Shown: positions 1-8,811 of the stretch, piece after piece | Layout: each line of letters opens with the position of its first letter | How positions within the stretch are numbered: position 1 is the first letter of the stretch | NCBI GenBank assembly: GCA_016214035.1 | Contig: JACRPF010000009.1 | Coordinates: forward strand, 1-64,000 | Length of the DNA stretch: 64,000 nt | Reading direction: 5' to 3' | Source of the DNA: Spirochaetota bacterium | GTDB lineage: Bacteria; Spirochaetota; Brachyspiria; Brachyspirales; JACRPF01 | The notes under the pieces: generated by a model | The model's database searches: none | Seen by the model: the letters and a program-made list of their open reading frames with translations, nothing else | What the model was told of the DNA's origin: nothing | Made by a program: the position numbers and the translations under genes

Positions 1-1203
1 CTGGAAAATTCCCACTTAAAATGCCTATTTTATTGAATTCGGTTTCATGATATCCTCATCCAATATTAATGCTTGGGAGGCATCGTATGGAACAATCTTT
101 TCGCGATTGGATAAATCACAAACTTGATAACAAGTGGCATTGGCGTCAAAAGGACACCATCTCATTCTTTGATATCGGTGTTCTTCGGGCCGGATCATTC
201 GTAACGGCAAAAGCGGGGCAGGCCGGTGTTCGTAGCACCGGAACACTGCCCCGCCATGGTGTAAAGCGTGTGAATCGTATGTTGAAGAATCCACGCTTCA
301 CAAAAAACAAGATGCATGAAGCATCCATAACTAATTTTATCCGTCTGATAAAAAACTACAAGATGGCCATGCTTGTAATGGATTGGACCGAAATAAAAGG
401 CATACATTTATTGTGTATTTCCTTTGTAACCGATACCGGCCGAACTGTTCCGATTGTTTGGGATGGATATCGGGAAGGTCAAATGCCGGCATGTCAAAGC
501 CAAAACAAAATCGAAGAAAGTCTGATTTCAAAAGTACTTAATGAAATCCCATACACTACAAAGGTTATCGTCCTTGCTGACCGCGGATTTGATCGTGCAA
601 AATTCGCTGAATTTCTTGGGAATTATGGTCCGAATATATTTTATGTCATCCGGGCATCAAGCGATGCATATATCCATTGGCGCGGAAAAAGGTTACTGCT
701 TTCTGAAAATCTTGTCGCTAAGGGTGAATGGAAGAATTATGGATGGGTTAAATACAGTGATGAGCACCAGGTGCGAGTTCGTTTCTGTGCAACATGGGAT
801 GCCGACATGAAATCGCCATGGCTACTGATTACGAATATATCTGACGTGTCTGTCCAAACCATCGTTTCGTACTATGGAAAGCGCATGACGATCGAGGAAA
901 TGTTTAAGTCAATGAAAAACGAAGTCGTTGGGTTGAGCCTTAAATGTGTCCGGATTAAGGATATCGATCGGTGGCTCGTACTTTGTTTTGTGATAACGCT
1001 CTTACTCCAATTCGTCTGGGAGGTTGCACAATCCTGCGGGAACCGGGTACTTATTCGCGCTGAAGAGTCCTATACGCTTGCACGACACCGGCGGATTCAT
1101 GGTCATCGCCAACGGTGTTATTCAGTCTTTTATCTGATATTTATGTTGGTTAAGGATGATGCCATTGCGGTACATTTCCATCGAGGTAATTTTGTCAAGC
1201 TTT
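1..1203 (+). mobile_element. IS4-type insertion sequence (ends approximate)
   Basis: Encloses the transposase. A possible pair of imperfect terminal inverted repeats is CTGGAAAATTCCCACTT near base 1 and, read on the minus strand, CTTGACAAAATTACCTCG ending near 1200. The match is weak and the left end may lie outside the window, so the boundaries are tentative. No target-site duplication could be assigned. Confidence 0.45.
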
Positions 1204-1253
1204 TAGTATTCTATCATCCCATCATCTATAACCGCACCTGTTCCTTTTTATGA
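87..1253 (+). CDS. IS4-family DDE transposase
   Basis: DDE transposase expected to cut and paste its own element. The catalytic triad can be read directly: first Asp in VMDWTE (about residue 99), second Asp in VLADRGFDR (about 165), and the IS4 signature Y-x2-R-x3-E-x6-K in YGKRMTIEEMFKSMK (Glu about 270). The start is placed at the second Met because GGGAGG lies 6 bases before it; the ORF-track Met at 69 lies upstream of that site. Length (388 residues) is normal for IS4. The last ~10 codons overlap the 3' end of the convergent GH1 gene, so the reading frame probably runs past the right end of the element into flanking DNA. The gene looks intact. Family call is firm; the exact subgroup is not determined. 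Confidence 0.93.
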   Translation: MEQSFRDWINHKLDNKWHWRQKDTISFFDIGVLRAGSFVTAKAGQAGVRSTGTLPRHGVKRVNRMLKNPRFTKNKMHEASITNFIRLIKNYKMAMLVMDWTEIKGIHLLCISFVTDTGRTVPIVWDGYREGQMPACQSQNKIEESLISKVLNEIPYTTKVIVLADRGFDRAKFAEFLGNYGPNIFYVIRASSDAYIHWRGKRLLLSENLVAKGEWKNYGWVKYSDEHQVRVRFCATWDADMKSPWLLITNISDVSVQTIVSYYGKRMTIEEMFKSMKNEVVGLSLKCVRIKDIDRWLVLCFVITLLLQFVWEVAQSCGNRVLIRAEESYTLARHRRIHGHRQRCYSVFYLIFMLVKDDAIAVHFHRGNFVKLLVFYHPIIYNRTCSFL

Positions 1254-2478
1254 TGTCGGCATACGCACGCGCGCTTTTTTTCACGACGCGTTTCCCGGTT
1301 TCCCGATCGACGCCGATAATGCCGAAGTGGGGGCCGAACCCGTGCGCCCATTCGAAGTTGTCGAGATTTGACCAGTAGAAATAACCGCGCACATCCGCGC
1401 CGTCATTCCGTGCCCGCGCCGTCTCGGCTATATGACGCCGGATGAAATCCGCACGCCACGTTTCATCGTCGGTGGCGATCCCGTTCTCGGTGATGTAAAT
1501 CGGTACATCAAGCTTATGGCGGAGCATATTGATGAAATGATATAAACCTTCGGGATATTCCGTCCAGCCCATCTGCGTAACGCGTTCTTTGCCGGTCTTC
1601 GTGTATGTTCCTGCGATATCCGTTATGCGTACATATTTGCGTGTATAGTAGTTCAGCCCGATGAAGTCGCTCGTGTCTTTGATCGATTCATCATGTTCGA
1701 GTCCGACGGGAGGACGTATGGTGCCGGTGCGTATCGCGTCGATGAACGAGCGGTTCAGCATCCAGTCAGCGAACGCGGCGGCGATGCGGTCAAGCGGATT
1801 ATACCGGTTCCGCGGCTCCATGTACATGCAGTGATGTACCAGCCCCGCCTTGCAGGAAGGGTCTTCATCTTTCAGAATGTGATAACACGATGCATGTGCG
1901 TGGATGAGATTCCGCAGTACGCCGATCGCTTTCGGCAGGCTCACTCGTGCGGGCGGGAATTCGCTGGTGAAATATGACTGCAGCGTATACACCGTGGGTT
2001 CATTGATCGTGTTCCAGAAGCGGATCTTCCCTTTGTATTCACGCGCGATGAGCGACACGAAGTCTTTGTAGTATTTCAGATTCTCGCGCCGCTCAAAGCC
2101 GCCCCTCTCCGCGAACCACATGGGCAGTGTGAAATGAAATGTCGTGACAAACGGTTCAAGCTTCAGTTTTATGAGCGCGTCGATTACCCGGTGATAATGT
2201 GTTACGGCATCACGGCTCAGCGTTGTCGGTTTGTCGGGAAAGAAACGGCTCCATTCCAGCGATATGCGGTGCGCGTTGTGTCCGAGCTTTTTTAAAAGCC
2301 GGAAGTCTTCGGCGTATCGCCGGTAATGATCGCAGGCGCTGCCGGACCTGTCGCCGTTCTTTATCGTGCCGGTGATCTGCTCGAACGCCCACCACTGATT
2401 TTTATCATTGCCGCCTTCAACCTGATGCGCCGCTGAGGCCGCCCCCCAGAGAAAGTCTTTCGGAAATGATGTTTTCAT
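1222..2478 (-). CDS. Glycoside hydrolase family 1 (beta-glucosidase/beta-galactosidase type)
   Basis: Retaining beta-glycosidase of clan GH-A, probably cytoplasmic since no signal peptide is seen. The N-terminus FLWGAASAAHQVEG is the classic GH1 opening. The acid/base Glu is in NTINEP (E160) and the nucleophile in YITENG (E331); WSNLDNFEWAHGF near residue 375 is the usual aglycone/sugar-binding segment. At 418 residues it is slightly shorter than typical GH1 (about 450) but complete. Its ATG overlaps the stop of the upstream AraC gene (ATGA), so the two are co-translated and the regulator probably controls this enzyme. The 3' end abuts the IS element; the last residues could have been altered by that insertion. 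The sugar specificity cannot be read from sequence. Confidence 0.95.
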   Translation of the reverse strand: MKTSFPKDFLWGAASAAHQVEGGNDKNQWWAFEQITGTIKNGDRSGSACDHYRRYAEDFRLLKKLGHNAHRISLEWSRFFPDKPTTLSRDAVTHYHRVIDALIKLKLEPFVTTFHFTLPMWFAERGGFERRENLKYYKDFVSLIAREYKGKIRFWNTINEPTVYTLQSYFTSEFPPARVSLPKAIGVLRNLIHAHASCYHILKDEDPSCKAGLVHHCMYMEPRNRYNPLDRIAAAFADWMLNRSFIDAIRTGTIRPPVGLEHDESIKDTSDFIGLNYYTRKYVRITDIAGTYTKTGKERVTQMGWTEYPEGLYHFINMLRHKLDVPIYITENGIATDDETWRADFIRRHIAETARARNDGADVRGYFYWSNLDNFEWAHGFGPHFGIIGVDRETGKRVVKKSARAYADIIKRNRCGYR

Positions 2479-3263
2479 ATCGGGGTCTCCCGGCGGTATA
2501 TTTTCCGGTATGCTCCCGGCGTTGAGCGCATATGCATGCGGAACGTCCTTGAAAAGTGTACATCGCCGGAGAATCCTGTTTCCCGTGCTATCGCCGATAC
2601 CGGTTTCGACGTATGGGACAGCAGCAGCGTCGATGCTTCGATGCGCCGCCTGATGATGAATCGCTTCGGCGATATGCCGAATGTTTTCGTGAATTCATTC
2701 GAGAAATAATTCGGTTCCAGCGGCATCAGTGCCGCCAGTGACGGTATGTCGAGTTCCTCCGCGAGATGCGCATCGATATGCGCGAGTACCGGAAAAAAGC
2801 GCCGCACGCCTTTTTTCTCACGGGCGCCGGTGAAGAACGGCGCGAGCAGTGTGTGGATGGCACCGGATGATGCGAGCCGGGCATCGAGTTTCATCGAGCG
2901 GTGATGCGCGATAATCGTTTTGCACGCACGTCGTACCTGTTCGCTGTCCGCCGGTGTACATGATAACGGTGTGTCGTACAGCGAAAGCATGTCGATGCCG
3001 GACGGATCGTGCATGGAGCAGTGTATCCAGTAATGCGTCATCGTACCCGTGCATGCTGCGCTGTAAAGCCGGAACGCCGGCAGAAGGTGCATGGTGCCGG
3101 GAACGAGCTTTATGATGCCGCCGTTTTTGACGCGGATGGATGCTTCGCCTTCGGTGATGAAGTAGAGGCGGTTGTGCGGATAGGGGAATGAATGTCTGCT
3201 CCAGCGCGAATCAACCGTGGTGTATCCGGCGTCGTCGATACTGATGTCGAATCCTTTCATCAT
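2475..3263 (-). CDS. AraC-family transcriptional regulator
   Basis: 262 residues: an N-terminal cupin-like sensing domain (LVPGTMHLLPA, a beta-rich stretch to about residue 90), a linker, and two C-terminal helix-turn-helix units from about residue 165, ending in the family signature GFSGDVHFSRTFRMHMRSTPGAYRK. It likely senses a sugar and controls the GH1 gene with which it overlaps by 4 bp. A TATACT box lies about 25 bp upstream of the start in the 160-bp divergent gap with the sulfatase gene, and GGAG precedes the ATG. A Met-Met start leaves one codon of uncertainty. Confidence 0.92.
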   Translation of the reverse strand: MMKGFDISIDDAGYTTVDSRWSRHSFPYPHNRLYFITEGEASIRVKNGGIIKLVPGTMHLLPAFRLYSAACTGTMTHYWIHCSMHDPSGIDMLSLYDTPLSCTPADSEQVRRACKTIIAHHRSMKLDARLASSGAIHTLLAPFFTGAREKKGVRRFFPVLAHIDAHLAEELDIPSLAALMPLEPNYFSNEFTKTFGISPKRFIIRRRIEASTLLLSHTSKPVSAIARETGFSGDVHFSRTFRMHMRSTPGAYRKIYRRETPI

Positions 3264-3423
3264 TGCACTCGCAGCGTACTCCGCAAAGTATATCGTAAAA
3301 AGTGCTGTCTGTACATGGCCGACCCGGACATGCCGGCAGTGAAAATGTTAAGACAATAAGTAAATTGTGCCGCCATTTGCGGGAAAGATGGGTGATTATA
3401 TAATGGAAACAACGGGAGCAATT

Positions 3424-5139
3424 ATGAGACAACCGAATATCATCTTCGTTCTCACCGATGATCAGGGCTACGGCGACCTCGGCTGTACCGGCAATCCGGT
3501 TGTGAAAACCCCCGCCATCGACGCGTTCGCCTCCGAAAGCATACGGTTCACCAATTATCATGTGGGTCCCACGTGTGCACCGACGCGCAGCGGTATCATG
3601 ACCGGCCATTACGCGAATTCCACCGGCGTATGGCACACAGTAGGCGGCAGATCGCTTCTGCGCGGCAACGAAACGACGATTGCCGATGTGTTCGCACAGA
3701 ACGGCTACCGTACGGGGCTTTTCGGCAAATGGCATCTCGGCGACAATTATCCGTATCGACCGCAGGACCGCGGGTTTCAGGAAACGGTCACGCACGGCGG
3801 CGGCGGTATATCGCAGACGCCCGATTTCTGGGGTAACGATTATTTCAACGATACGTATCTGGTCAACGGTGTGCCGGAGAAATTCGAAGGCTATTGCACC
3901 GACGTCTGGTTCCGTGAGGCGATACGTTTTATTGATAAGAATCGCGCAAAGCCGTTTCTCTGTTTCATCACACCCAATGCACCGCACACGCCGTGGAACG
4001 TGGACCCCAAATACAGTTCGCCGTATCGCGGAAAAGTATCCGACGACCGCGCGGACTTCTACGGTATGATAACGAATATCGATGAGAACTTTGCGCTGCT
4101 CAGGACGAAGCTCAGGGAGCTCGACATCGAGGACAACACGATACTGATATTCTCAACTGATAATGGGACAGCATGCGCCGATAAGGATATGTATACCGCG
4201 GGACTTCGCGGCGTGAAAGGCAGCGAGTATGACGGCGGTCACCGCGTGCCGTTCTTCATACGCTGGGCTGACGGCGGTCTTGTTGCGCCGCGTGATATCG
4301 ACACGCTTGTTGCCAACATAGACTTTATGCCGACGTTCATGGAATTGTGCGGCATCGACTCGGGCAACTATGCGCATCTGGGCTTGCACGGGACTTCTTT
4401 CAGGACGCTGCTTACCGATGAACATCCGGCATGGAGCGAACGCGTGATCGTCACCGATTCGCAGCGGCTCGTACAGCCGGTGAAATGGAAACAATCCGCG
4501 GTGATGACCGACCGCTGGCGTCTGATTAACGGCAGCGAATTGTACGACATCATCGCCGACCGCGGACAGACGAACGATGTTGCGGCGGCGCATCCCGACG
4601 TTGTGGCGAAGCTGCGCCGTGAGTATGATGCGTGGTGGGATATCGTCTCCAAACAGTTTGACGATGAAATACCGATACCGGTTGGAAATGACGACAGGTC
4701 GGTGAATCTTACCTGCCACGACTGGCGCACCGAGACGGGTCACATCGCATATCATCAGGGCATGATACGCCGCGGCGAGGGGAGCACCGGATATTTCGAG
4801 ATAGACGTACTGCGTGAAGGGACGTATATTATTGAACTTCGCCGCTGGCCCAAAGAGGACGGACACGGCATAACCAAGGCGAACACCGATGCCGATTATC
4901 GGAAGGATGCCATCGCCGAACGCTGGCGGGAATATTATACCGGCGGTAAAGCGCTCGCGTTCCGTTACGCATCACTTACCGTCTGCGGGAGGACTCGGAC
5001 AGCTGAAATACCGGAGAACGCGTCGTCTGCTGTGTTCACGGTAACCCTGCCGCAGGGAAGAACACACCTCGACGCACGATTCATCGCCTCCGAATCGCTC
5101 GTGCGGGGCGCATATTACGTGTCTGTCATCCGGGTGTAA
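3424..5139 (+). CDS. Sulfatase (formylglycine-dependent)
   Basis: Type I sulfatase of the alkaline-phosphatase superfamily, hydrolysing sulfate esters, presumably on a sulfated glycan. The N-terminal metal-binding segment PNIIFVLTDDQGYGD and the modification motif C-A-P-T-R (Cys51, to be converted to formylglycine) followed by SGIMTG are clear; FSTDNGT is the later metal-binding loop. Residues about 420-571 form a beta-rich extension (VLREGTYIIELRRWP) beyond the usual catalytic fold. The start at 3424 is chosen because GGGAG precedes it; the ORF-track start is 19 codons earlier. No signal peptide is evident. A sulfatase-maturing enzyme would be needed and is not in this window. Confidence 0.95.
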   Translation: MRQPNIIFVLTDDQGYGDLGCTGNPVVKTPAIDAFASESIRFTNYHVGPTCAPTRSGIMTGHYANSTGVWHTVGGRSLLRGNETTIADVFAQNGYRTGLFGKWHLGDNYPYRPQDRGFQETVTHGGGGISQTPDFWGNDYFNDTYLVNGVPEKFEGYCTDVWFREAIRFIDKNRAKPFLCFITPNAPHTPWNVDPKYSSPYRGKVSDDRADFYGMITNIDENFALLRTKLRELDIEDNTILIFSTDNGTACADKDMYTAGLRGVKGSEYDGGHRVPFFIRWADGGLVAPRDIDTLVANIDFMPTFMELCGIDSGNYAHLGLHGTSFRTLLTDEHPAWSERVIVTDSQRLVQPVKWKQSAVMTDRWRLINGSELYDIIADRGQTNDVAAAHPDVVAKLRREYDAWWDIVSKQFDDEIPIPVGNDDRSVNLTCHDWRTETGHIAYHQGMIRRGEGSTGYFEIDVLREGTYIIELRRWPKEDGHGITKANTDADYRKDAIAERWREYYTGGKALAFRYASLTVCGRTRTAEIPENASSAVFTVTLPQGRTHLDARFIASESLVRGAYYVSVIRV

Positions 5140-5192
5140 CTGCGATACTACTGCATCGCATCCGGTCCGCTGGATTTTTAACCGGAGCGTGG

Positions 5193-5198
5193 TATACT
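5193..5198 (+). promoter_or_regulatory. Extended -10 promoter element
   Basis: GTGGTATACT lies 32 bp before the aldose-epimerase ATG and matches the TATACT -10 recurring in this window. No convincing -35 is seen. Suggests this gene has its own promoter, separate from the sulfatase. Confidence 0.45.
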
Positions 5199-5229
5199 CA
5201 TCTGAACATTCAAGAGCAGTGAGGCTATC

Positions 5230-6093
5230 ATGCAAACAACAATCGCAAACAAAACAATAACGGTCGTCGCCGATGAGAAGGGCGGAGAACTGATGAGCAT
5301 CAAGGCGGGCGGCATCGAATATCTCTGGCAGGGCGATCCCGCGGTATGGCCGCGCCGTTCACCGGTGCTTTTTCCGGTCATCGGCAACTGTCCGGACGGG
5401 GCATTCCGTTATCGCGGCGAATCATACGCCATCCCCAATCACGGATTCGCGCGCGATATGATGTTCAAACGCACCGCGAATACCGACGAGAGCGTGACGT
5501 TCACACTCGTGAGTGACGCTTCGACAAAAAAGCAATATCCGTTCGATTTTTCATTCGGCGTCACCTATCGTCTCGACGCTTTCTCCGTGATCACCGATTA
5601 CACGGTTACGAACACCGGACGCGACATAATGTACTTCTCGGTGGGCGGACACGCGGGTTTCAATACGCCGCTTGTCGCCGGCGAGACGAAAGAGGATTTC
5701 GACATCCTTTTTGAAAAAGAGGAGACCGCATCACGCCGTTACCTCTGCAAGGCGAACACGGCGGAGAACAATGACGAAGCGTTCACCGGAGCGCTCATCC
5801 GCATTACGAAAGATACGTTCGCCAAAGGCGCGCTCGCGTTCGCCAACCTCATGTCGCGGAGAATATCACTGGTGTCGCGAAAGTCGAATCACGGCATAAC
5901 GCTTGTGTTCGATGAGTTTCCGTTTTTCGGCATCTGGTCGCCGTCGGCGGAAGCGTCGTTCATCTGCCTCGAACCGTGGCACGGCATCATGCAGCGCACC
6001 GACGCCTCGCCCGATATCACCGTGAAAGAGGGGATACGCATGCTTGAGCCGGGCAAGACGTTCACCACGAGTTACCGTATCATCGTTTTCTAA
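5230..6093 (+). CDS. Aldose 1-epimerase family protein (LacX-like)
   Basis: Galactose-mutarotase fold, expected to interconvert anomers of a free sugar or sugar phosphate in the cytoplasm. Beta-rich 287-residue protein with motifs PRRSPVLFPVIGN, IPNHGFARD (conserved His71) and FSVGGHAGFNTPL (second His), which match the LacX-like branch rather than GalM. Complete; GTGAGG precedes the start. It follows the sulfatase by 90 bp and fits a glycan-utilisation setting. Confidence 0.88.
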   Translation: MQTTIANKTITVVADEKGGELMSIKAGGIEYLWQGDPAVWPRRSPVLFPVIGNCPDGAFRYRGESYAIPNHGFARDMMFKRTANTDESVTFTLVSDASTKKQYPFDFSFGVTYRLDAFSVITDYTVTNTGRDIMYFSVGGHAGFNTPLVAGETKEDFDILFEKEETASRRYLCKANTAENNDEAFTGALIRITKDTFAKGALAFANLMSRRISLVSRKSNHGITLVFDEFPFFGIWSPSAEASFICLEPWHGIMQRTDASPDITVKEGIRMLEPGKTFTTSYRIIVF

Positions 6094-6117
6094 TCCGAAG
6101 ACACGGAGGAATACGCC

Positions 6118-6654
6118 ATGAAATCTGCATCAATCGATCCTGAATTACTTCGTGCCGCGATGCGATCGTCAAAACTGTTCCGCTATCTCACGCCGGCCGA
6201 GGATGAAAAGATACTCCAGCGGGCGCAGATACTGGAATGCGACAAAGGCGAGAAGATTATCCGTGAACACGACGCGAGCGACTGTCTGTATCTGGTGGTG
6301 AAAGGAAGCGTATCCGTGAGCGTCAATGAGAAGAACAAGGAAGTGTACATCTGCACGCTGGGCGAGGGCGATGTGTTCGGCGAGGCGGCACTCTTCGTGA
6401 ACCTCAAACGCACGGCGAACGTCGCGTCCACTGACGACGGGACCATGGTGCTTCGCATCGTCAGAAGCGATTTCATGCTGTATCTGCGCGAGGAGCCCGG
6501 TGCCGGCATCAAGGTGCTTTTCATGATAATCTACAGCCTCATCACGAAGATGCGTGAGGCGAACCTTGAGCTCGCGTTCGAAAGAAAAGACGACGCGGGT
6601 CAGGACGATGTGGATGCGCTTTTAAAGGATTATCTGTCGGGAAAGTCGTCGTAA
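6118..6654 (+). CDS. Cyclic-nucleotide-binding domain protein without HTH
   Basis: 178 residues made almost entirely of one CRP-type beta-barrel (residues about 15-140): GEKIIREHDASDCLYLVVKGSVSVS, then GEGDVFGEAALFVNLKRTANV, the phosphate-binding-cassette segment (E-A at its core). There is no DNA-binding helix-turn-helix; the C-terminus is a short charged helix. It therefore probably acts as a sensor subunit or partner protein. GGAGG precedes the ATG. A decayed partial copy lies about 2 kb downstream, with the P13/TRL genes between them. Confidence 0.88.
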   Translation: MKSASIDPELLRAAMRSSKLFRYLTPAEDEKILQRAQILECDKGEKIIREHDASDCLYLVVKGSVSVSVNEKNKEVYICTLGEGDVFGEAALFVNLKRTANVASTDDGTMVLRIVRSDFMLYLREEPGAGIKVLFMIIYSLITKMREANLELAFERKDDAGQDDVDALLKDYLSGKSS

Positions 6655-6700
6655 CGGGATTCAGCGGATGAGTCCATTTGCTGCAATGGATCCGAAGTGA

Positions 6701-6728
6701 TTGACAAAATTATCGTTCGCTGTAGGAT
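6701..6728 (+). promoter_or_regulatory. Sigma-70 promoter of the P13-like gene
   Basis: TTGACA, 16-bp spacer, TAGGAT, ending 31 bp before the ATG at 6760. Also argues against the ORF-track start at 6697. Confidence 0.6.
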
Positions 6729-6759
6729 TGGGATATCATCATATATTGAGCGGTGCGTG

Positions 6760-7794
6760 ATGCGTACTATCGGCTGCATATTCATCTTAGTGCTTATCTG
6801 CTGCGGCTTAACCAGCGGTGTCACCATCGGTATAGCCGAAGTTCTCGGAAATGAGTCGGTGAGCGACGATGAACGGAAGACGGTTACCGCGCGTGTAGTT
6901 CAGAATATGAAGCTCGGAACGGCGGTAATGATCGATGTCGGATCGCTCAGCGATTACCGCGTGGAAGGCGCCGATGCGAAGAGCGCATTCCGTGAGATGC
7001 GCCGGCAGCGTCAGACCGATTATTGCTACACACACCGCATTGTAAACGACGGAACATCGTATCGATATGCGGTGAATGTCATCGACTGTGAATCGGTCGT
7101 GAGCGTTTTCAAAAAGCAGTATTCATTCACGTCGCTCGATGCGCTTGCAGCCGCTCTTTCGTCGATGCGGCGCGAGATAGCTTCGCGGATGAATCTCGGA
7201 AAGACGTCATATCAGGAGGCCCGGGAACGTCTTTCTCAGCCGCCTGAGACATGGGACAGTGCATGTACGAATGCGGTTGCCGAACTTGATGATTTGGAAC
7301 GAAGTCTGCTCTATTCTACCATGAAGCGGCCATGGTCTACCTATTCCACCTTAAATACATTAGTTGGTTTCGGCATAGCCTCATATGCGCAAGGTGATAT
7401 ACTCGGCGGTGTGATAATAACACTGCTGCATGCCGGGACGGTGGGCAGTGCTTTGTATGTTGCATATTACCTACGTCCGTTGGCGGAGGATCACCTCATC
7501 CAAAGCATGTCTGGTGGGTATTTTGAATCGAATACATATGAAAGCGCATATGAAGCATACACCAGGGAAATGGGCACCGCATCGACATATCTTGCTATTG
7601 CCTTGGTGGCCGGATTATCGGGATATATTATTGGCGTAATCGCGCCGATCATTTTTGCGGAATCGTACAACGGCAAACTTCACGAACTATTGAAACCTGT
7701 TCCATCCGTTTTCTCACACATCGGAGCGAACACAACACCATATTGCTGCATAACTCCCACGAGCATGCGGCTTGGATTATCATATGCGTTTTAA
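6760..7794 (+). CDS. P13-porin-like exported membrane protein
   Basis: 344 residues. An N-terminal signal peptide (MRTIGCIFILVLICCGL) is followed by a soluble region to about residue 190, which may assemble in the periplasm, and then hydrophobic segments. The segment NTLVGFGIASYAQGDILGGV resembles the glycine-rich signature of the P13 family of spirochaete channel-like membrane proteins; two further hydrophobic stretches follow (VIITLLHAGTVGSALYVAYY and YLAIALVAGLSGYIIGVIAPI). The start is set after the TTGACA/TAGGAT promoter. The 3' end overlaps the first TRL-like lipoprotein gene. The P13 assignment rests on a short motif and is moderate. Confidence 0.65.
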   Translation: MRTIGCIFILVLICCGLTSGVTIGIAEVLGNESVSDDERKTVTARVVQNMKLGTAVMIDVGSLSDYRVEGADAKSAFREMRRQRQTDYCYTHRIVNDGTSYRYAVNVIDCESVVSVFKKQYSFTSLDALAAALSSMRREIASRMNLGKTSYQEARERLSQPPETWDSACTNAVAELDDLERSLLYSTMKRPWSTYSTLNTLVGFGIASYAQGDILGGVIITLLHAGTVGSALYVAYYLRPLAEDHLIQSMSGGYFESNTYESAYEAYTREMGTASTYLAIALVAGLSGYIIGVIAPIIFAESYNGKLHELLKPVPSVFSHIGANTTPYCCITPTSMRLGLSYAF

Positions 7795-8086
7795 GCGGTC
7801 TATGGGAAAAGGGTCTATTATCTCGATGTTTGCCGTAGGTGCTGCCGTTTGCCTAGTAATCGCATGCTCAAGTGTGCGCCCATTTATGGCAACAGAACGT
7901 CCGCTTGGAAAGAAAATTGGAACCGCAGAAACAACCTTCCTGTTCGGCATTCCGCTTGATGATAATAATACCGGCATATTCAAAGCCGCAAAAAACGGCG
8001 GAATAACGCACATTGCGACTGTTGATGTAAAAGATACATGGTGGCTTATCGGCGGCACACGTCGCTACACCGTCACCGGTGAATAA
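7784..8086 (+). CDS. TRL-like lipoprotein (first copy)
   Basis: 100-residue predicted lipoprotein: basic N-terminus, hydrophobic stretch and lipobox VIAC at about residue 26. The mature part (RPLGKKIGTAETTFLFGIPLDDNNTGIFKAAKNGGITHI, ending in a VTGE tail) matches the TRL-like family of small lipoproteins of unknown role. Its start overlaps the stop of the P13-like gene; 7802 is an alternative. It is clearly paralogous to the next gene, sharing the G-K-K-x-G, IPLD-N-TGI, A-x-x-x-GIT and VTGE positions. Confidence 0.75.
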   Translation: MRFKRSMGKGSIISMFAVGAAVCLVIACSSVRPFMATERPLGKKIGTAETTFLFGIPLDDNNTGIFKAAKNGGITHIATVDVKDTWWLIGGTRRYTVTGE

Positions 8087-8101
8087 TAAGGAGATGACCG
8101 C

Positions 8102-8398
8102 ATGCTGAGAAAACTATCGTTTCTGCTTTCGGCAATACTGATGATGACGATTCTGGGGTGCGCCTCAATACGTCCTTTTACGGCCACGGCAAATCCTGTC
8201 GGCAAGAAAGTAGGCGTTGCGCAGGCCAGTCATCTGTGGCTTCCGATTTTTCCCATTCCAATCCCGCTTGATGAGAATGACACCGGCATCCAGAAGGCGG
8301 CTCAAAGCGCGGGGATCACCAGAATATCAACTATTGACGTGAAATTCTACTGGTGGGTATTCGGCTGGACGGAATATACGATCGTCACCGGCGAGTAA
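8102..8398 (+). CDS. TRL-like lipoprotein (second copy)
   Basis: 98-residue paralogue of the preceding lipoprotein, with a cleaner signal (MLRKLSFLLSAILMMTILGC) and a strong AAGGAG ribosome site. The mature region carries an insert (HLWLPIFPIPIPLDEND) relative to the first copy and the same VTGE C-terminus. Likely co-transcribed with it. Function unknown. Confidence 0.85.
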   Translation: MLRKLSFLLSAILMMTILGCASIRPFTATANPVGKKVGVAQASHLWLPIFPIPIPLDENDTGIQKAAQSAGITRISTIDVKFYWWVFGWTEYTIVTGE

Positions 8399-8466
8399 TC
8401 TGATCTTCCTCACTTCCGGTATTTTTTGTTCATCAGTACGACGCTGACATCCTCATTATTCGCGCG

Positions 8467-8688
8467 CACGGCGAATGTCACCTCAACGGACGACGGCACC
8501 ATGGTGCTCCGTATCGTCAGGAGCGACTTCATGCTGTACCTGCGCGAGTAGCCCGGTGCCGGCGTCAAGTTGCTTTTCAAGATAATATACAGTCTCATTA
8601 CGATGGTGCGCGAGGCGAACCTGGAACTCGCTTATGAACGGTAGGATGATGCGGGTCAGGACGATGTTGACGCGTTAGTAACGCATTG
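8467..8688 (+). pseudogene. Decayed 3' half of a cyclic-nucleotide-binding gene
   Basis: Aligns codon by codon, without frameshift, with bases about 6414-6636 of the intact gene upstream (shared TDDGTMVLRIVRSDFMLYLRE, then EANLELA). A Glu codon has become TAG at 8549 and a Lys/Arg-region codon TAG at 8642. No 5' half is present. The identity is high but many third positions differ, so the duplication is not recent. Fills most of the gap before the ABC exporter gene. Confidence 0.88.
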
Positions 8689-8811
8689 TCTTTCGGAGAA
8701 CGGTGCGAAGAAGGAACCATATTCCCGAAACTGATACCGGCAGTCGTTGCAGTTTACGCGGAAAAAGCTATAATTATATCGCGTTTATTCTGCCTGCAAT
8801 GGAAATCCGAG

